A stretch of 64,000 bases of DNA from Pedobacter miscanthi (GTDB lineage Bacteria; Bacteroidota; Bacteroidia; Sphingobacteriales; Sphingobacteriaceae). The DNA lies in NCBI RefSeq assembly GCF_003315595.1, contig NZ_QNQU01000018.1, forward strand, positions 1 through 64,000. The letters are read 5' to 3'. A program made the translations under genes and the position numbers. Under the pieces are notes generated by a model, which saw only the letters and a list, made by a program, of their open reading frames with translations, did not search any database and was not told where the DNA came from. This document shows positions 26,387 through 35,747 of this stretch, one piece after another; positions within the stretch are counted from its first letter, which is position 1; every line of letters begins with the position of its first letter.

Positions 26387-28087
26387 ATGAGCACAGCAAA
26401 CTATGTAATCGGTGTAGATTACGGGACGGATTCTGTCCGCTCCGTTCTGGTTGATACCGCTAACGGAAAAGAAATTTCTTCTTCTGTTTTCTTTTATCCG
26501 CGATGGCAGAAAGGCCTGTATTGCAAACCTGCAATTAACCAGTTCAGGCAGCATCCATTAGATTATATTGAAGGTTTAACCCATACCATAAAAGATTGCC
26601 TGGCAAAAGCTGGCGGAGCTGAAATTGCCCATCAGGTGAAAGGGATTTCAGTTGATACCACAGGTTCTAGTCCGGTAGCTGTTGATGCAAGTGGAACACC
26701 ATTAGCTTTAACGCCTGGTTTCGAAGAGAATCCAAACGCCATGTTTGTGCTTTGGAAAGATCATACCGCCGTTAAAGAAGCGGCAGAAATTAATGAACAT
26801 GCCAAAAAGTTTCCGGTTAATTACCTTAAATATGTAGGCGGAATTTATTCATCAGAATGGTTCTGGTCTAAATTATTGCGCATTTTAAGGATCGATGCTG
26901 TTGTTAAAAACAGCACAGCATCGTGGGTAGAGCATTGCGACTGGATCCCATTTTTACTTTGCGGTGGAAACGATATTAAAGACATGAAACGGAGTCGTTG
27001 CGCCGCCGGGCATAAAGCCCTTTGGGCAGAAGAGTTTAACGGCTTACCTCCTGAAAATTTCTTTAGCAGCCTAGATCCTTTATTAGCCGGCTTTAGGGAT
27101 AAACTTTTTGTTGACACCTATACTTCAGATATTTCAGCAGGAACATTAAGCGAAGAATGGGCAACGAAATTAGGTTTAAATACCAGTGTAGTTGTTGGCG
27201 TTGGCGCATTTGATGCACACATGGGGGCTGTTGGCGGACAGATTGAGCCTTATTACCTCAGTAAAGTAATGGGTACCAGTACCTGCGATATTTTAATTGC
27301 TCCTAACGCAGATCTGCACGGAAAATTAATTAACGGCATCTGCGGACAGGTAAACGGATCAGTAATTCCGGGTATGGCAGGTTTAGAAGCAGGACAATCT
27401 GCTTTTGGCGATGTGTATGCCTGGTTTAAAAATCTAATCAGCTGGCCCTTAAACCATTTACTAACTGAATCTAACTTAATTGATGAGGCTACAGCAATAG
27501 CTTTGAAAGAAGAATTAGAAGGTAAAATTATTGCAAACCTGAGTAAACAGGCCGAAGCTTTGGAAGATACTGATTATGCAGAACTGGCCATCGATTGGTT
27601 AAACGGCAGAAGAACACCAGATGCCAACCAGGAATTAAAAGGTGCCATTACCGGTTTAGGTTTGGGTACCGATGCCCCAAGATTTTTCCGCGCTTTAGCG
27701 GCAGCAACCTGTTTTGGTGCAAAGGCCATTGTAGATCGTTTTAAAGAACAGGGCGTACCTGTAAAAGGGATTATTGGTATAGGTGGCGTAGCAAAAAAAT
27801 CATCATACATTATGCAGATGATGGCTGATGTATTGGAAATGCCGATCAGGATCCATCGTTTTGAGCATACCTGTGCTTTAGGTGCAGCCATGTTTGCTGC
27901 GGTTGCGGCAGGCATCTATCCTACCATCGAAGCGGCTATGGCTGCCATGGGAACGGGTTTCGAAAAGGAATACAAGCCTGATATCAAAAAGAAAAAGCTG
28001 TACCGCCAGCATTATCAGCAGTACCTCGGATTAGGCCGTTACCTCGAAAAATACAATAAAAAAGATGTTAAACCTTATCTATCATGA
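26387..28087 (+). CDS. araB: L-ribulokinase
   Basis: FGGY-family sugar kinase of 566 residues, the usual ribulokinase length. It phosphorylates L-ribulose to L-ribulose 5-phosphate in the cytosol. GVDYGTDSVRSVLVD is the N-terminal ATPase motif; VVGVGAFDAHMGAVGG and GIIGIGGVAKKSSYIMQMMAD are the family signatures, with the AraB-type CALGAAMFAAVAAG near the C-terminus. It overlaps araD by four bases (ATGA) and is preceded by a strong palindrome at 26351. No symporter for arabinose directly follows. Confidence 0.95.
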   Translation: MSTANYVIGVDYGTDSVRSVLVDTANGKEISSSVFFYPRWQKGLYCKPAINQFRQHPLDYIEGLTHTIKDCLAKAGGAEIAHQVKGISVDTTGSSPVAVDASGTPLALTPGFEENPNAMFVLWKDHTAVKEAAEINEHAKKFPVNYLKYVGGIYSSEWFWSKLLRILRIDAVVKNSTASWVEHCDWIPFLLCGGNDIKDMKRSRCAAGHKALWAEEFNGLPPENFFSSLDPLLAGFRDKLFVDTYTSDISAGTLSEEWATKLGLNTSVVVGVGAFDAHMGAVGGQIEPYYLSKVMGTSTCDILIAPNADLHGKLINGICGQVNGSVIPGMAGLEAGQSAFGDVYAWFKNLISWPLNHLLTESNLIDEATAIALKEELEGKIIANLSKQAEALEDTDYAELAIDWLNGRRTPDANQELKGAITGLGLGTDAPRFFRALAAATCFGAKAIVDRFKEQGVPVKGIIGIGGVAKKSSYIMQMMADVLEMPIRIHRFEHTCALGAAMFAAVAAGIYPTIEAAMAAMGTGFEKEYKPDIKKKKLYRQHYQQYLGLGRYLEKYNKKDVKPYLS

Positions 28088-28785
28088 GCAATTATCAGGA
28101 TATAAAAGAACAGGCATATCGGGCCAATATGCAATTGCCCAAGTTGGGTTTGGTATTATTTACTTTTGGTAATGTAAGTGCTGCAGACCGCGCTAAAGGT
28201 GTTTTTGCAATTAAGCCGAGTGGTGTTCCTTACGAAGATTTATCTCCAAATGATATGGTGATCGTAGATTTTGATTGCAACACCGTTGAAGGCAACTTAC
28301 GTCCATCGTCTGATACTAAAACCCATGCGGTTTTATACAAACATTGGGAAGATATCGCAGGCATCGTGCATACTCACTCTACTTACGGCACAGCTTGGGC
28401 GCAGTCACAAAGGGCTATTCCGATTTTCGGCACGACACATGCCGACCATTTAACGGTCGATATTCCATGTGCACCACCTATGGCCGATGAGATGATTAAA
28501 GGAAATTATGAATATGAAACCGGTTTTCAGATTATGAATCATTTTAAAAGCCTGGGTTTAAGTCATAAAGAAGTCGAAATGATTTTAGTAGGAAACCACG
28601 CTCCTTTTACCTGGGGCAAAACAGCTGATAAAGCGGTATATAACAGTGCCGTTTTAGAAACCGTAGCACAGATGGCTTTATTAACCGAACAGATTAATCC
28701 GCAGGCACCGAAATTGAAAGATTCGTTAATAGATAAACATTATCAAAGAAAGCACGGTGACGGCGCTTATTACGGGCAGAAATGA
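28084..28785 (+). CDS. araD: L-ribulose-5-phosphate 4-epimerase
   Basis: Zinc-dependent class II aldolase-fold epimerase of 233 residues giving D-xylulose 5-phosphate. The metal histidines lie in VHTHSTYGTAW and in NHAPFTWG; SSDTKTH and FGTTHADH are further AraD marks. Its ATG overlaps the araB stop, so the two are translationally coupled. A 358-base gap with a palindromic element separates it from araA. Confidence 0.95.
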   Translation: MSNYQDIKEQAYRANMQLPKLGLVLFTFGNVSAADRAKGVFAIKPSGVPYEDLSPNDMVIVDFDCNTVEGNLRPSSDTKTHAVLYKHWEDIAGIVHTHSTYGTAWAQSQRAIPIFGTTHADHLTVDIPCAPPMADEMIKGNYEYETGFQIMNHFKSLGLSHKEVEMILVGNHAPFTWGKTADKAVYNSAVLETVAQMALLTEQINPQAPKLKDSLIDKHYQRKHGDGAYYGQK

Positions 28786-28877
28786 GTTAGGAATTATTAG
28801 TTAGAAGTTTTGACGCTCAATGACATAAAAAATTTAGAGAATTAGAAAAGCAGTTGCAATGGTTCTTTATGAAAGAT

Positions 28878-29023
28878 AGTCCCGCCATTCGCTGTAGTCC
28901 CGATGAAGGATCGGGAGCTGCCGCTGCTGTCGGGTTTAACATTGTAAGGTTAACCTAAGTAAAATAAACCTGATTGGAGTGAGCATCCCGATGTAAAATT
29001 GGGATAAAATGGAAAGCAGGACT
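28878..29023. repeat. Diverged palindromic element inside the ara operon
   Basis: Opens with AGTCCCGCC and closes with AGCAGGACT, and holds CCCGATGAAGGATCGGG and CATCCCGATGTAAAATTGGG, the same plan as the 171-base elements at 8562-9361. It accounts for most of the 358 bases between araD and araA (28786-29143). The rest shows no gene. Confidence 0.7.
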
Positions 29024-29143
29024 ACCCTAACCGATGAAACACGGACCTGGCTTTTCAATAAAAAGCATATGTATAGCGATCTGTGAAGACACAGACCACG
29101 GAAGTTTGAACGGAGAAAGAAATAAATTAAAAACAACATCATA

Positions 29144-30634
29144 ATGATTGATTTAAAAAAATTAGAGGTTTGGTTCATCACCGGTACACAACATTTGTAC
29201 GGAGAAGAAACCTTAAAACAAGTGGCAGAACATGCACAACAAGTGGCAGATTCGCTAAACCAGAATGGACATATTTCCGTTTCGGTAGTATATAAACCCA
29301 TTGTGAAAACCACTGAAGAGATTTTCGAAACTTTACAACAGGCCAATATCGATAAAAATTGCATCGGGGTAATTACCTGGATGCATACCTTTTCTCCGGC
29401 CAAAATGTGGATCAGGGGTTTAAATGTATTACAGAAACCCTTATTGCACCTGCACACGCAGTTTAATCGCGATATTCCATGGAATAGCATAGATATGGAC
29501 TTTATGAACCTGAACCAAAGTGCCCATGGCGACCGTGAATTTGGTTTTATGGTTACCCGTATGCGTAAAGACCGTAAAGTAGTGGTTGGCCACTGGCAGG
29601 ATGAAGAAGTGGCAAAACAGATTGATACCTGGTGCAGGGCTGCTGCCGGATGGAACGATTGGCAAGGTGCAAAATTTGTTCGTTTTGGCGATAATATGCG
29701 TTTTGTAGCCGTAACTGATGGTGATAAAGTGGAAGCTGAAATGAAGTTTGGCTTTTCGGTAAATACTTATGGTATAGGTGATTTAGTAGCAGTAATTAAT
29801 GGAATTAATGAGAATGCCATTCAAGCTTTATTAAAAGAATACGAAGAAACTTATGAAATGGCTGCTGACTTAAAAGTTGGTGGTGCCAGTCATTCATCAG
29901 TGTATGAGGCGGCTAAAATTGAGCTAGGTTTAAGAAAATTTTTAGAAGATGGCGGTTTTAAAGGTTTCTCTGATACCTTTGAAGACCTCCATGGCATGAT
30001 TCAATTGCCAGGTATTGCAGCACAGCGCTTAATGGCCGATGGTTATGGTTTTGCCGGTGAAGGTGACTGGAAAACAGCTGCTTTGGTGCGTGCCTGCAAG
30101 GTAATGGGTGCTGGTTTACCTGGTGGAAATGCTTTTATGGAAGATTATACTTATCATTTCGATCCTGCCAATTCAATGGTGCTGGGATCGCATATGCTTG
30201 AAGTTGATGCTTCTTTAGCTAATGGTAAAGCCAATCTGGAAGTTCATCCTTTGGGTATAGGCGGCAAAGCGGATCCCGCACGTTTGGTTTTTAATGTGTC
30301 CGGTGGCAATGCTCTAAATGCATCTTTAATTGATATGGGTAATCGTTTCCGCCTGTTAGTGAACGAAGTAAAAGCTGTAGAAGCGGAATATGATTTACCA
30401 AATTTACCTGTAGCACGCGTACTTTGGAAACCATTGCCGGATATGAAAACAGGTTGTGCAGCCTGGATTTATGCCGGCGGTGCACACCATACCGCTTACA
30501 GTCAGAATTTAACAACAGCGCATTTACTGGATTTTGCAAATATTGCTGGTCTGGAATATGTAAATATCGGCGCAGATACGAAAATTAACCAGTTCAGAAA
30601 TGAACTGCACTGGAATGAGGTGTTTTATAAATAG
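29144..30634 (+). CDS. araA: L-arabinose isomerase
   Basis: A 496-residue manganese-dependent isomerase converting L-arabinose to L-ribulose, the first step of the pathway. LEVWFITGTQHLYGEETL at the N-terminus, IGVITWMHTFSPAKMW, LHTQFNRDIPW and the metal region QLPGIAAQRLM...GFAGEGDWKTAALVR are diagnostic. The length is standard (about 500). It is the third gene of the araBDA set and is closed by a strong terminator. Confidence 0.97.
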   Translation: MIDLKKLEVWFITGTQHLYGEETLKQVAEHAQQVADSLNQNGHISVSVVYKPIVKTTEEIFETLQQANIDKNCIGVITWMHTFSPAKMWIRGLNVLQKPLLHLHTQFNRDIPWNSIDMDFMNLNQSAHGDREFGFMVTRMRKDRKVVVGHWQDEEVAKQIDTWCRAAAGWNDWQGAKFVRFGDNMRFVAVTDGDKVEAEMKFGFSVNTYGIGDLVAVINGINENAIQALLKEYEETYEMAADLKVGGASHSSVYEAAKIELGLRKFLEDGGFKGFSDTFEDLHGMIQLPGIAAQRLMADGYGFAGEGDWKTAALVRACKVMGAGLPGGNAFMEDYTYHFDPANSMVLGSHMLEVDASLANGKANLEVHPLGIGGKADPARLVFNVSGGNALNASLIDMGNRFRLLVNEVKAVEAEYDLPNLPVARVLWKPLPDMKTGCAAWIYAGGAHHTAYSQNLTTAHLLDFANIAGLEYVNIGADTKINQFRNELHWNEVFYK

Positions 30635-30660
30635 TTTTAGTGATTTAATGCCACATCCCG

Positions 30661-30692
30661 AAGCCGATAGTTTTTAAATTATCGGCTTTTTT
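30661..30692 (+). terminator. Terminator after araA
   Basis: AAGCCGATA / TATCGGCTT stem with a ten-base loop then TTTTTT, 26 bases past the araA stop. Confidence 0.85.
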
Positions 30693-30699
30693 ATGCGAT

Positions 30700-30798
30700 C
30701 GTCATCTCGACCGAAGCAGCGCGAAGTGGAGAGATCTGATAGGTGAAGTAATTCAAAAATAGATTTCTCGGCTTCGCTTCACTCCGCTCGAAATGACG
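30700..30798. repeat. 99-bp palindromic repeat, GTCATCTCGAC family
   Basis: CGTCATCTCGAC at the left and CTCGAAATGACG at the right are near-perfect inverted ends; inside, GTGGAGAGATCT pairs with AGATTTCTC...-like sequence. Related copies lie at 37197-37282, 48839-48921 and, in part, 62420-62471. Confidence 0.8.
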
Positions 30799-30830
30799 AT
30801 CTTTCGTAGCTTATCGTTACACTGAAATAA

Positions 30831-31844
30831 CTACATCCTCACCATAGCCTTAATCACCCCATTTTTAGGGTCCAGCCAACTTTCAAATTCATCTTTTACT
30901 TCTTCAAAATTAACCTGATGAGTGATGTAATTTGTTGGATTTACCAAACCGGCTTTCATCGATTTAATAACATGTTCAAAATCTTCGGTTGTGGCATTTC
31001 TGCTGCTCATCAGGGTAGATTCCCTTTTATGGAATTCAGGATGATTAAAGATTAAATCGCCTTTTTGCAGACCAATTAACACAAACCTTGCGCCGTGGGC
31101 CATATAATTAATGGCATTGTTAATGGCTTTTTGATTACCTGTAGCGTCGATTACAACCGTTGGCATATCGCCATTGGTAATCTCGCTCAGTTGTTGAGTT
31201 ACATCATTAGAAAGCGCATTAACCGCGTGTGCAACATTTAATTTCTCTTTACAGAATGCTAAACGGTCTTCATTAATATCCAGTGCAATCACGTTTGCGC
31301 CAGCTATCCTTGCAAATTCCATGGTGCCTAAACCAATCGGTCCAGCTCCTATAACAAGCACAAATTCGCCTGGCTGAACATCTGCCCTGCGCACGCCATG
31401 CGCACCGATGGCTAAGGGTTCAACTAATGCCAGTTCATCAAAACTTAGTCCTTCTCCATGTAACAGCGTTTTTGATGGCACCTGCAAATATTCACGCATG
31501 CCACCATCAACATGAACACCGCAAACCTGCATTTTTACACAACAATTGGGTTTATTCATGCGGCACGCAATACATTCGCCACAGTTAAAATATGGAATGA
31601 AGGTAACAGCCTCTCCTATTTTAAAATCATCAGCTCCATCGGCCTCTACTAGTTCACCTGATAATTCGTGACCTAAAATGCGTGGATAGTTAAAAAATGG
31701 CTGTGTACCTTCGAAAGCATGTAAATCTGTTCCGCAGATACCTATCCTCTTGATTTTTATGATGGAGTGATCCTTTCTTAATTCAGGTTTTTCAGTTTTC
31801 GAGTATTCAAAAGTGCCCGGAGTTGTACAGGTAAGGGTTTTCAT
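30831..31844 (-). CDS. Zinc-dependent medium-chain alcohol dehydrogenase
   Basis: A 337-residue NAD(P)-dependent polyol or sugar-acid dehydrogenase. Catalytic zinc ligands are in ICGTDLHAF and LGHELSGE; the structural-zinc cysteines in CGECIACRMNKPNC; GAGPIGLGTMEFARIAG is the Rossmann motif. It resembles the L-galactonate, L-idonate or threonine dehydrogenase branch. As the last gene of the long minus-strand array and next to an SDR, it probably oxidises a sugar or sugar acid released from the glycan. The substrate is not certain. Confidence 0.85.
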   Translation of the reverse strand: MKTLTCTTPGTFEYSKTEKPELRKDHSIIKIKRIGICGTDLHAFEGTQPFFNYPRILGHELSGELVEADGADDFKIGEAVTFIPYFNCGECIACRMNKPNCCVKMQVCGVHVDGGMREYLQVPSKTLLHGEGLSFDELALVEPLAIGAHGVRRADVQPGEFVLVIGAGPIGLGTMEFARIAGANVIALDINEDRLAFCKEKLNVAHAVNALSNDVTQQLSEITNGDMPTVVIDATGNQKAINNAINYMAHGARFVLIGLQKGDLIFNHPEFHKRESTLMSSRNATTEDFEHVIKSMKAGLVNPTNYITHQVNFEEVKDEFESWLDPKNGVIKAMVRM

Positions 31845-31979
31845 TTTTATTAATTTTTTAATTTTGAATGATAGACTGAGTGAATGTTAATTAGACATAA
31901 ATTAAATAGCAAAATTTAAATTATTAATTTAGGTTTGCATTCAATCATTCAAAACGCTGTCATTCAGTCATTTTTCATT

Positions 31980-32768
31980 TTATGCGTTTGCTAAAGCCCT
32001 ATCCAGATGTACATAACCGCCATCAACATGGATAATTTGTCCGGTGGTATGGCTCGATTTGTTCGACATTAAAAAAGCAGTCATATTTGCAATTTCTTCT
32101 GCAGTGGTCATCCGGTTTTCCAATGGGATTTTAGAGGTAATTTCTTTTAATTTTTCTTCTGCATGATCAAGGGTTTCTATCCAGGTTTCGTAGGCTGGTG
32201 TCCAGCATTCGGCAACAACTACTGCGTTTACGCGAATGCCATATTTTAGAAGCTCAACGGCCCACTCGCGGGTTAAGGCATTTCTACCACCATTTGCTGC
32301 CGCATAGGCCGAGGTATTTCCCTGTCCGGTTTCTGCCGTTTTCGAAGTGATGTTTACAATGGCGCCTTTACTTTTAATCAGTTCGGGCAAGGCATGATGC
32401 GCCATTAAATAATAATGAACCACGTTTTTATGTAACGAAGCCATAAAATCCTTATAGTTTCCACTTTCTAAACCAACACCATCATTCACGCCTGCATTGT
32501 TCACCAAACCATCTATCCGGCCAAATTTTGCAATAATATCTTTAACAACTTTTTCGCAATCATCCGGATTGGAAAGCTCAGCTACAAATTGTTCTGCTTT
32601 TTTGCCTTGTGCGGTAGTTTCATCAACTACTATTTGGTTATCTTCTGCTTTTCTGCCAACAATTACTGCAATTGCATCTTCTTTGGCAAATACCTCTGCA
32701 ATGCTACGGCCAATGCCTTTTGCTGCACCTGTGATGATGATCACTTTTTCTTTTAATTGTAAATCCAT
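31980..32768 (-). CDS. SDR oxidoreductase with Y-x3-N in place of Y-x3-K
   Basis: A 262-residue SDR. TGAAKGIGRSI, LVNNAG (residues 88-93) and Ser142 are conserved, and the C-terminal TGQIIHVDGGY is typical. The active-site segment reads SAYAAANGGRNALTREW, so Tyr155 is present but the catalytic Lys position (159) is Asn. It resembles the L-fucose-dehydrogenase-like SDRs found in fucose clusters. It lies between the DUF5703 hydrolase and the Zn-dehydrogenase, and may feed an oxidative deoxysugar route. Confidence 0.8.
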   Translation of the reverse strand: MDLQLKEKVIIITGAAKGIGRSIAEVFAKEDAIAVIVGRKAEDNQIVVDETTAQGKKAEQFVAELSNPDDCEKVVKDIIAKFGRIDGLVNNAGVNDGVGLESGNYKDFMASLHKNVVHYYLMAHHALPELIKSKGAIVNITSKTAETGQGNTSAYAAANGGRNALTREWAVELLKYGIRVNAVVVAECWTPAYETWIETLDHAEEKLKEITSKIPLENRMTTAEEIANMTAFLMSNKSSHTTGQIIHVDGGYVHLDRALANA

Positions 32769-32935
32769 ATTTTTTTTAATTAGTGAATGAGTGATGGATC
32801 AAATGATTGAATGTACATTTTCACTTCATCATTCAAAACCGACTCGTTCTATCATTTTTTTTAATTAGTGAATGATTGAGTTTTGAATGAATGAATGTTT
32901 AAGCGCTAAGCAAGTTCTCTCATTAAGCCATTCAA
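32769..32935. repeat. Simple AATGATTGAATG-type repeat
   Basis: TTTTTTAATTAGTGAATGA occurs twice (about 32770 and 32858), with many ATTGAATGA / TCATTCAAT words between. The same words fill 31860-31975 and appear near 12305. The stop codon of the upstream gene at 32936 is read from this repeat. Confidence 0.65.
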
Positions 32936-35281
32936 TCATCCAATCATTTTATTGATCACGTCCTTTTTCCTCGATTCGGGGATAACTTTTAAATCTATTA
33001 ATTTTCCATTCTTCAATTGTCCTTCTACAGTGGTTTGATAAGGTGCGTAAAGTTTGAAATGCACATCCCAATCTTTAGGCCAGGCCGGGAACAGATTGAT
33101 TTTTTTGCCATCTGCCTGCATCAGCATTTCCTGTAAACCAATCATGCCTGAACCTCCCCAGTTATGGTCTGGTGTCCAATCGAAACCTGGTCCCCAGAAA
33201 GCTGGAAATCTTCTTCCTGAATCTTTTAGTTTTGCAGTGGTTAATTTGGCTGCTTCATCGGTTAAACCTAACCTTGCTGCGAAAATATTATCCTGTTTCC
33301 AGCCTATATAACTGCGGAATTTAAGCACATCGGTATCGTATTTATAAGTATTGATGGCGGTGTCTAAACCAGGTTTTCCGATGCCGTAAATTCCCCATGG
33401 ATAAACAGGATATAACTGCGGACTTTCTGTATTATTGATCCTTTCCCAAAGTTTTGCCGGAGCAATGGTGGTATGTCCATTGAACGACCTGAAATTAATG
33501 GGTGGAATGGTTGTTAACATCGCGCTCCATTCTGTTTTTTGTTTTTCAGATAAATTGGGAAGCTCCAGAAGCCTTTCCAAAACGGTTTTTAAAGCAGCAA
33601 TAGTGGATGTTGAATTATATGCCATTTTATAGGTTTCTGCGCCGGAACCTGGAAATAAAACCAAATGACCGTTAGCATCTAAAGCTTTTGCGCCCCTTTG
33701 TTTGGCTAAATAAGTGTAATGCTCTTTAAAAAAAGTTAAGGAACTTTCAATCAGTGGCAGATATTTTTCAATGTTTGCACCATTATACCTTTCGGTGTCC
33801 AAAATCATCATGCAGAATTCTAAAACGGTATCCCATTCATATTCTAACCAGGCATTATATTCCATACCTTTATTGAAATCTGCAGGACGTTTCCAGCCAT
33901 ATTCAGCGGGATTGGGTAATCCAAAATTTTCTAATTGTTCGGTAAAACTTGCACCATTGTGCCCCCAAGCAGATTGTGTTCTGATTTCCGCATTCTTTAA
34001 TAAATTGAGGTAGAAATCGAATTGAGGCTTCATCATTTCAAAATCGCCGCTTTTTAGCATTGGCCAATAAACCAAACGCTGGTTTTGTGCCGTATGTGTA
34101 CCTCCGCCCCAATTCCTGAAATCAGGGGTATATTTTAATGTGGTATCTGTTAGTTGCGGATCGAAAGTGAATAAACCACCATTAAACTTTGTAGGATATT
34201 TTCCAAAAGCATTGCAGCCCAGCATGTACCTGAACAACTGATAATTTTTTGACGATTGATTGGCCAGTTCATCCTTCGAATTAATGAAAATGAAACTTCT
34301 TTTCCAGTAATCATTCCACCAATTTATGCTTGTTTTTTGGCTGTTTTTGTTGTTTATGGCTTTTAAATTAGTTTCCCAGTCCTGTATTGATCCGGTTGTT
34401 GCCGTATTCAAAGTAATGGTGAGTTTTGTAGAGCTGGAAGGTTTTTTACTTTTTAAAGTCCAGGCTTTAAAGGGCGTACTTAAATAGATTCCATTATAAT
34501 TTCCTGCCGGAATCATGTTGTTGCCCTGTATTGAACCGCCAAAAACCAGGTTTTTTAAAGGATTGAATAATTTATATTTTTCAGCCTCTAAACCCTGCTG
34601 TTTTACGGTTACATCGAATACGGTTTCAGATTTATTCTGATGGTAAAATTGAACGCTGTTGTTTTTAAAAGCAATTTCATCTTTTAAAGTTTTTACAATC
34701 CCTTGTGGCGCCCATTTATAAGAATTTTGGTTATTTTCTTTGCCTTTGGTGATCCGGTCTTCAAAACGCCAGCTTTCGTAGGCGGCTTCTGTGGTGATTT
34801 TTTGGTTTGAATTTACCTCCAAATGTATAACAGGGTTAAAAACATCTACCCAGACCTTAATTCTAGTATTTAACTTACCATCCGAGCTTGAAATTTGAGC
34901 ATAACCGTCTTTTAAGATCAGCTCTTGTTTAAAAGTTTTTCCTTCGAAAGGGTTTGGGTATAATTTGAGTTTTAAACGGCCTAGTTTTAGCAAGGTATTG
35001 TTCTCATCGAAGGTGCCGCTTTTGGATAGGTAAAGATAGATATTGCCGTTTTCTGCCCAGAGGTTTAGGCCAATATCGCCACCGCCTACAGGCATTGATT
35101 CTGAAGAGTTAAGACTTTGGCTGTTCCAAACTACGTTATTTAGAGCTTTTTCTTGCGAAAAAGCATTTTGTGTGATGAAGCACAAAGACACAAAGAACAC
35201 AAAGAAAAGGTTTAATGCTTTTAAGTATTTGTTTTTTGACCATATAAGACATATAAGAACATTTAAGCTCGTGGTGCCCAT
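32936..35281 (-). CDS. DUF5703-type secreted glycoside hydrolase, GH95-like
   Basis: A 781-residue exported protein with a beta-sandwich domain (from VVWNSQSLNSSESMPVGGGD) and a long (alpha/alpha)6-type domain holding FRNWGGGTHTAQNQRLVYWP and FPGSGAETYKMAYNSTST. This matches the DUF5703 family, related to GH95 fucosidases and galactosidases; the substrate is unknown. The signal segment is YLKALNLFFVFFVSLC...NAFSQ. No in-frame ATG exists between it and the repeat upstream, so translation must begin inside the 35238-35705 repeat; ATG 35281 is the nearest. The frame stays open through the repeats to 35803. The last residues are also repeat-derived. Confidence 0.72.
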   Translation of the reverse strand: MGTTSLNVLICLIWSKNKYLKALNLFFVFFVSLCFITQNAFSQEKALNNVVWNSQSLNSSESMPVGGGDIGLNLWAENGNIYLYLSKSGTFDENNTLLKLGRLKLKLYPNPFEGKTFKQELILKDGYAQISSSDGKLNTRIKVWVDVFNPVIHLEVNSNQKITTEAAYESWRFEDRITKGKENNQNSYKWAPQGIVKTLKDEIAFKNNSVQFYHQNKSETVFDVTVKQQGLEAEKYKLFNPLKNLVFGGSIQGNNMIPAGNYNGIYLSTPFKAWTLKSKKPSSSTKLTITLNTATTGSIQDWETNLKAINNKNSQKTSINWWNDYWKRSFIFINSKDELANQSSKNYQLFRYMLGCNAFGKYPTKFNGGLFTFDPQLTDTTLKYTPDFRNWGGGTHTAQNQRLVYWPMLKSGDFEMMKPQFDFYLNLLKNAEIRTQSAWGHNGASFTEQLENFGLPNPAEYGWKRPADFNKGMEYNAWLEYEWDTVLEFCMMILDTERYNGANIEKYLPLIESSLTFFKEHYTYLAKQRGAKALDANGHLVLFPGSGAETYKMAYNSTSTIAALKTVLERLLELPNLSEKQKTEWSAMLTTIPPINFRSFNGHTTIAPAKLWERINNTESPQLYPVYPWGIYGIGKPGLDTAINTYKYDTDVLKFRSYIGWKQDNIFAARLGLTDEAAKLTTAKLKDSGRRFPAFWGPGFDWTPDHNWGGSGMIGLQEMLMQADGKKINLFPAWPKDWDVHFKLYAPYQTTVEGQLKNGKLIDLKVIPESRKKDVINKMIG

Positions 35282-35705
35282 AATTAGTATCCTTTGTGCC
35301 TTAATGGCTAATTCAGTTTGCGTAATGTTTAACCACCTAAGATACCTGAACACACCTGAGGCATAGCTCAAAATAATTGACCATATAAGACATATAAGAA
35401 CATTTAAGCTCGTGGTGCCCATAATTAGTTTCCTTTGTGCCTTAATGGTTAATTCAGTTTGCGTAACATCTAACCGCCTAAGATACCTGAGCACACCTGA
35501 GGCATGGCTCAAAAAAATTGACCATATAAGACATATAAGAACATTTAAGCTCGTGGTGCCCATAATTAGTATCCTTTGTGTCTTAATGGTTAATTTTTCA
35601 TTTTGCGTAATGTTTAACCACCTGAGAAACCTGAGCACACCTGAGGGATGGCTCACAAAAATTGACCATATCAGGCATATAAGAACATTTAAGTTCCTGA
35701 ATAAA
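35238..35705. repeat. 141-144-bp tandem repeat overlapping a gene start
   Basis: GACCATATAAGACATATAAG begins at 35238, 35379 and 35520, with a diverged copy at 35664: periods 141, 141 and 144. Each unit has AACATTTAAGCTCGTGGTG, CCTTTGTGCCTTAATGGTTAA and CTAAGATACCTGA words. All periods are multiples of three, so the minus-strand frame stays open through the array into the DUF5703 gene. It fills the 466 bases from 35282 to 35747; no separate gene is seen. Confidence 0.85.
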
Positions 35706-35747
35706 ATACTTCGTGTGCTTAGTGCCTTTTTGGTTAAAATCATATTA

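Noticed and set aside
28936..29490. 184-codon minus-strand frame
   Set aside because: It covers the intergenic repeat and the antisense of araA, with no protein-like features.
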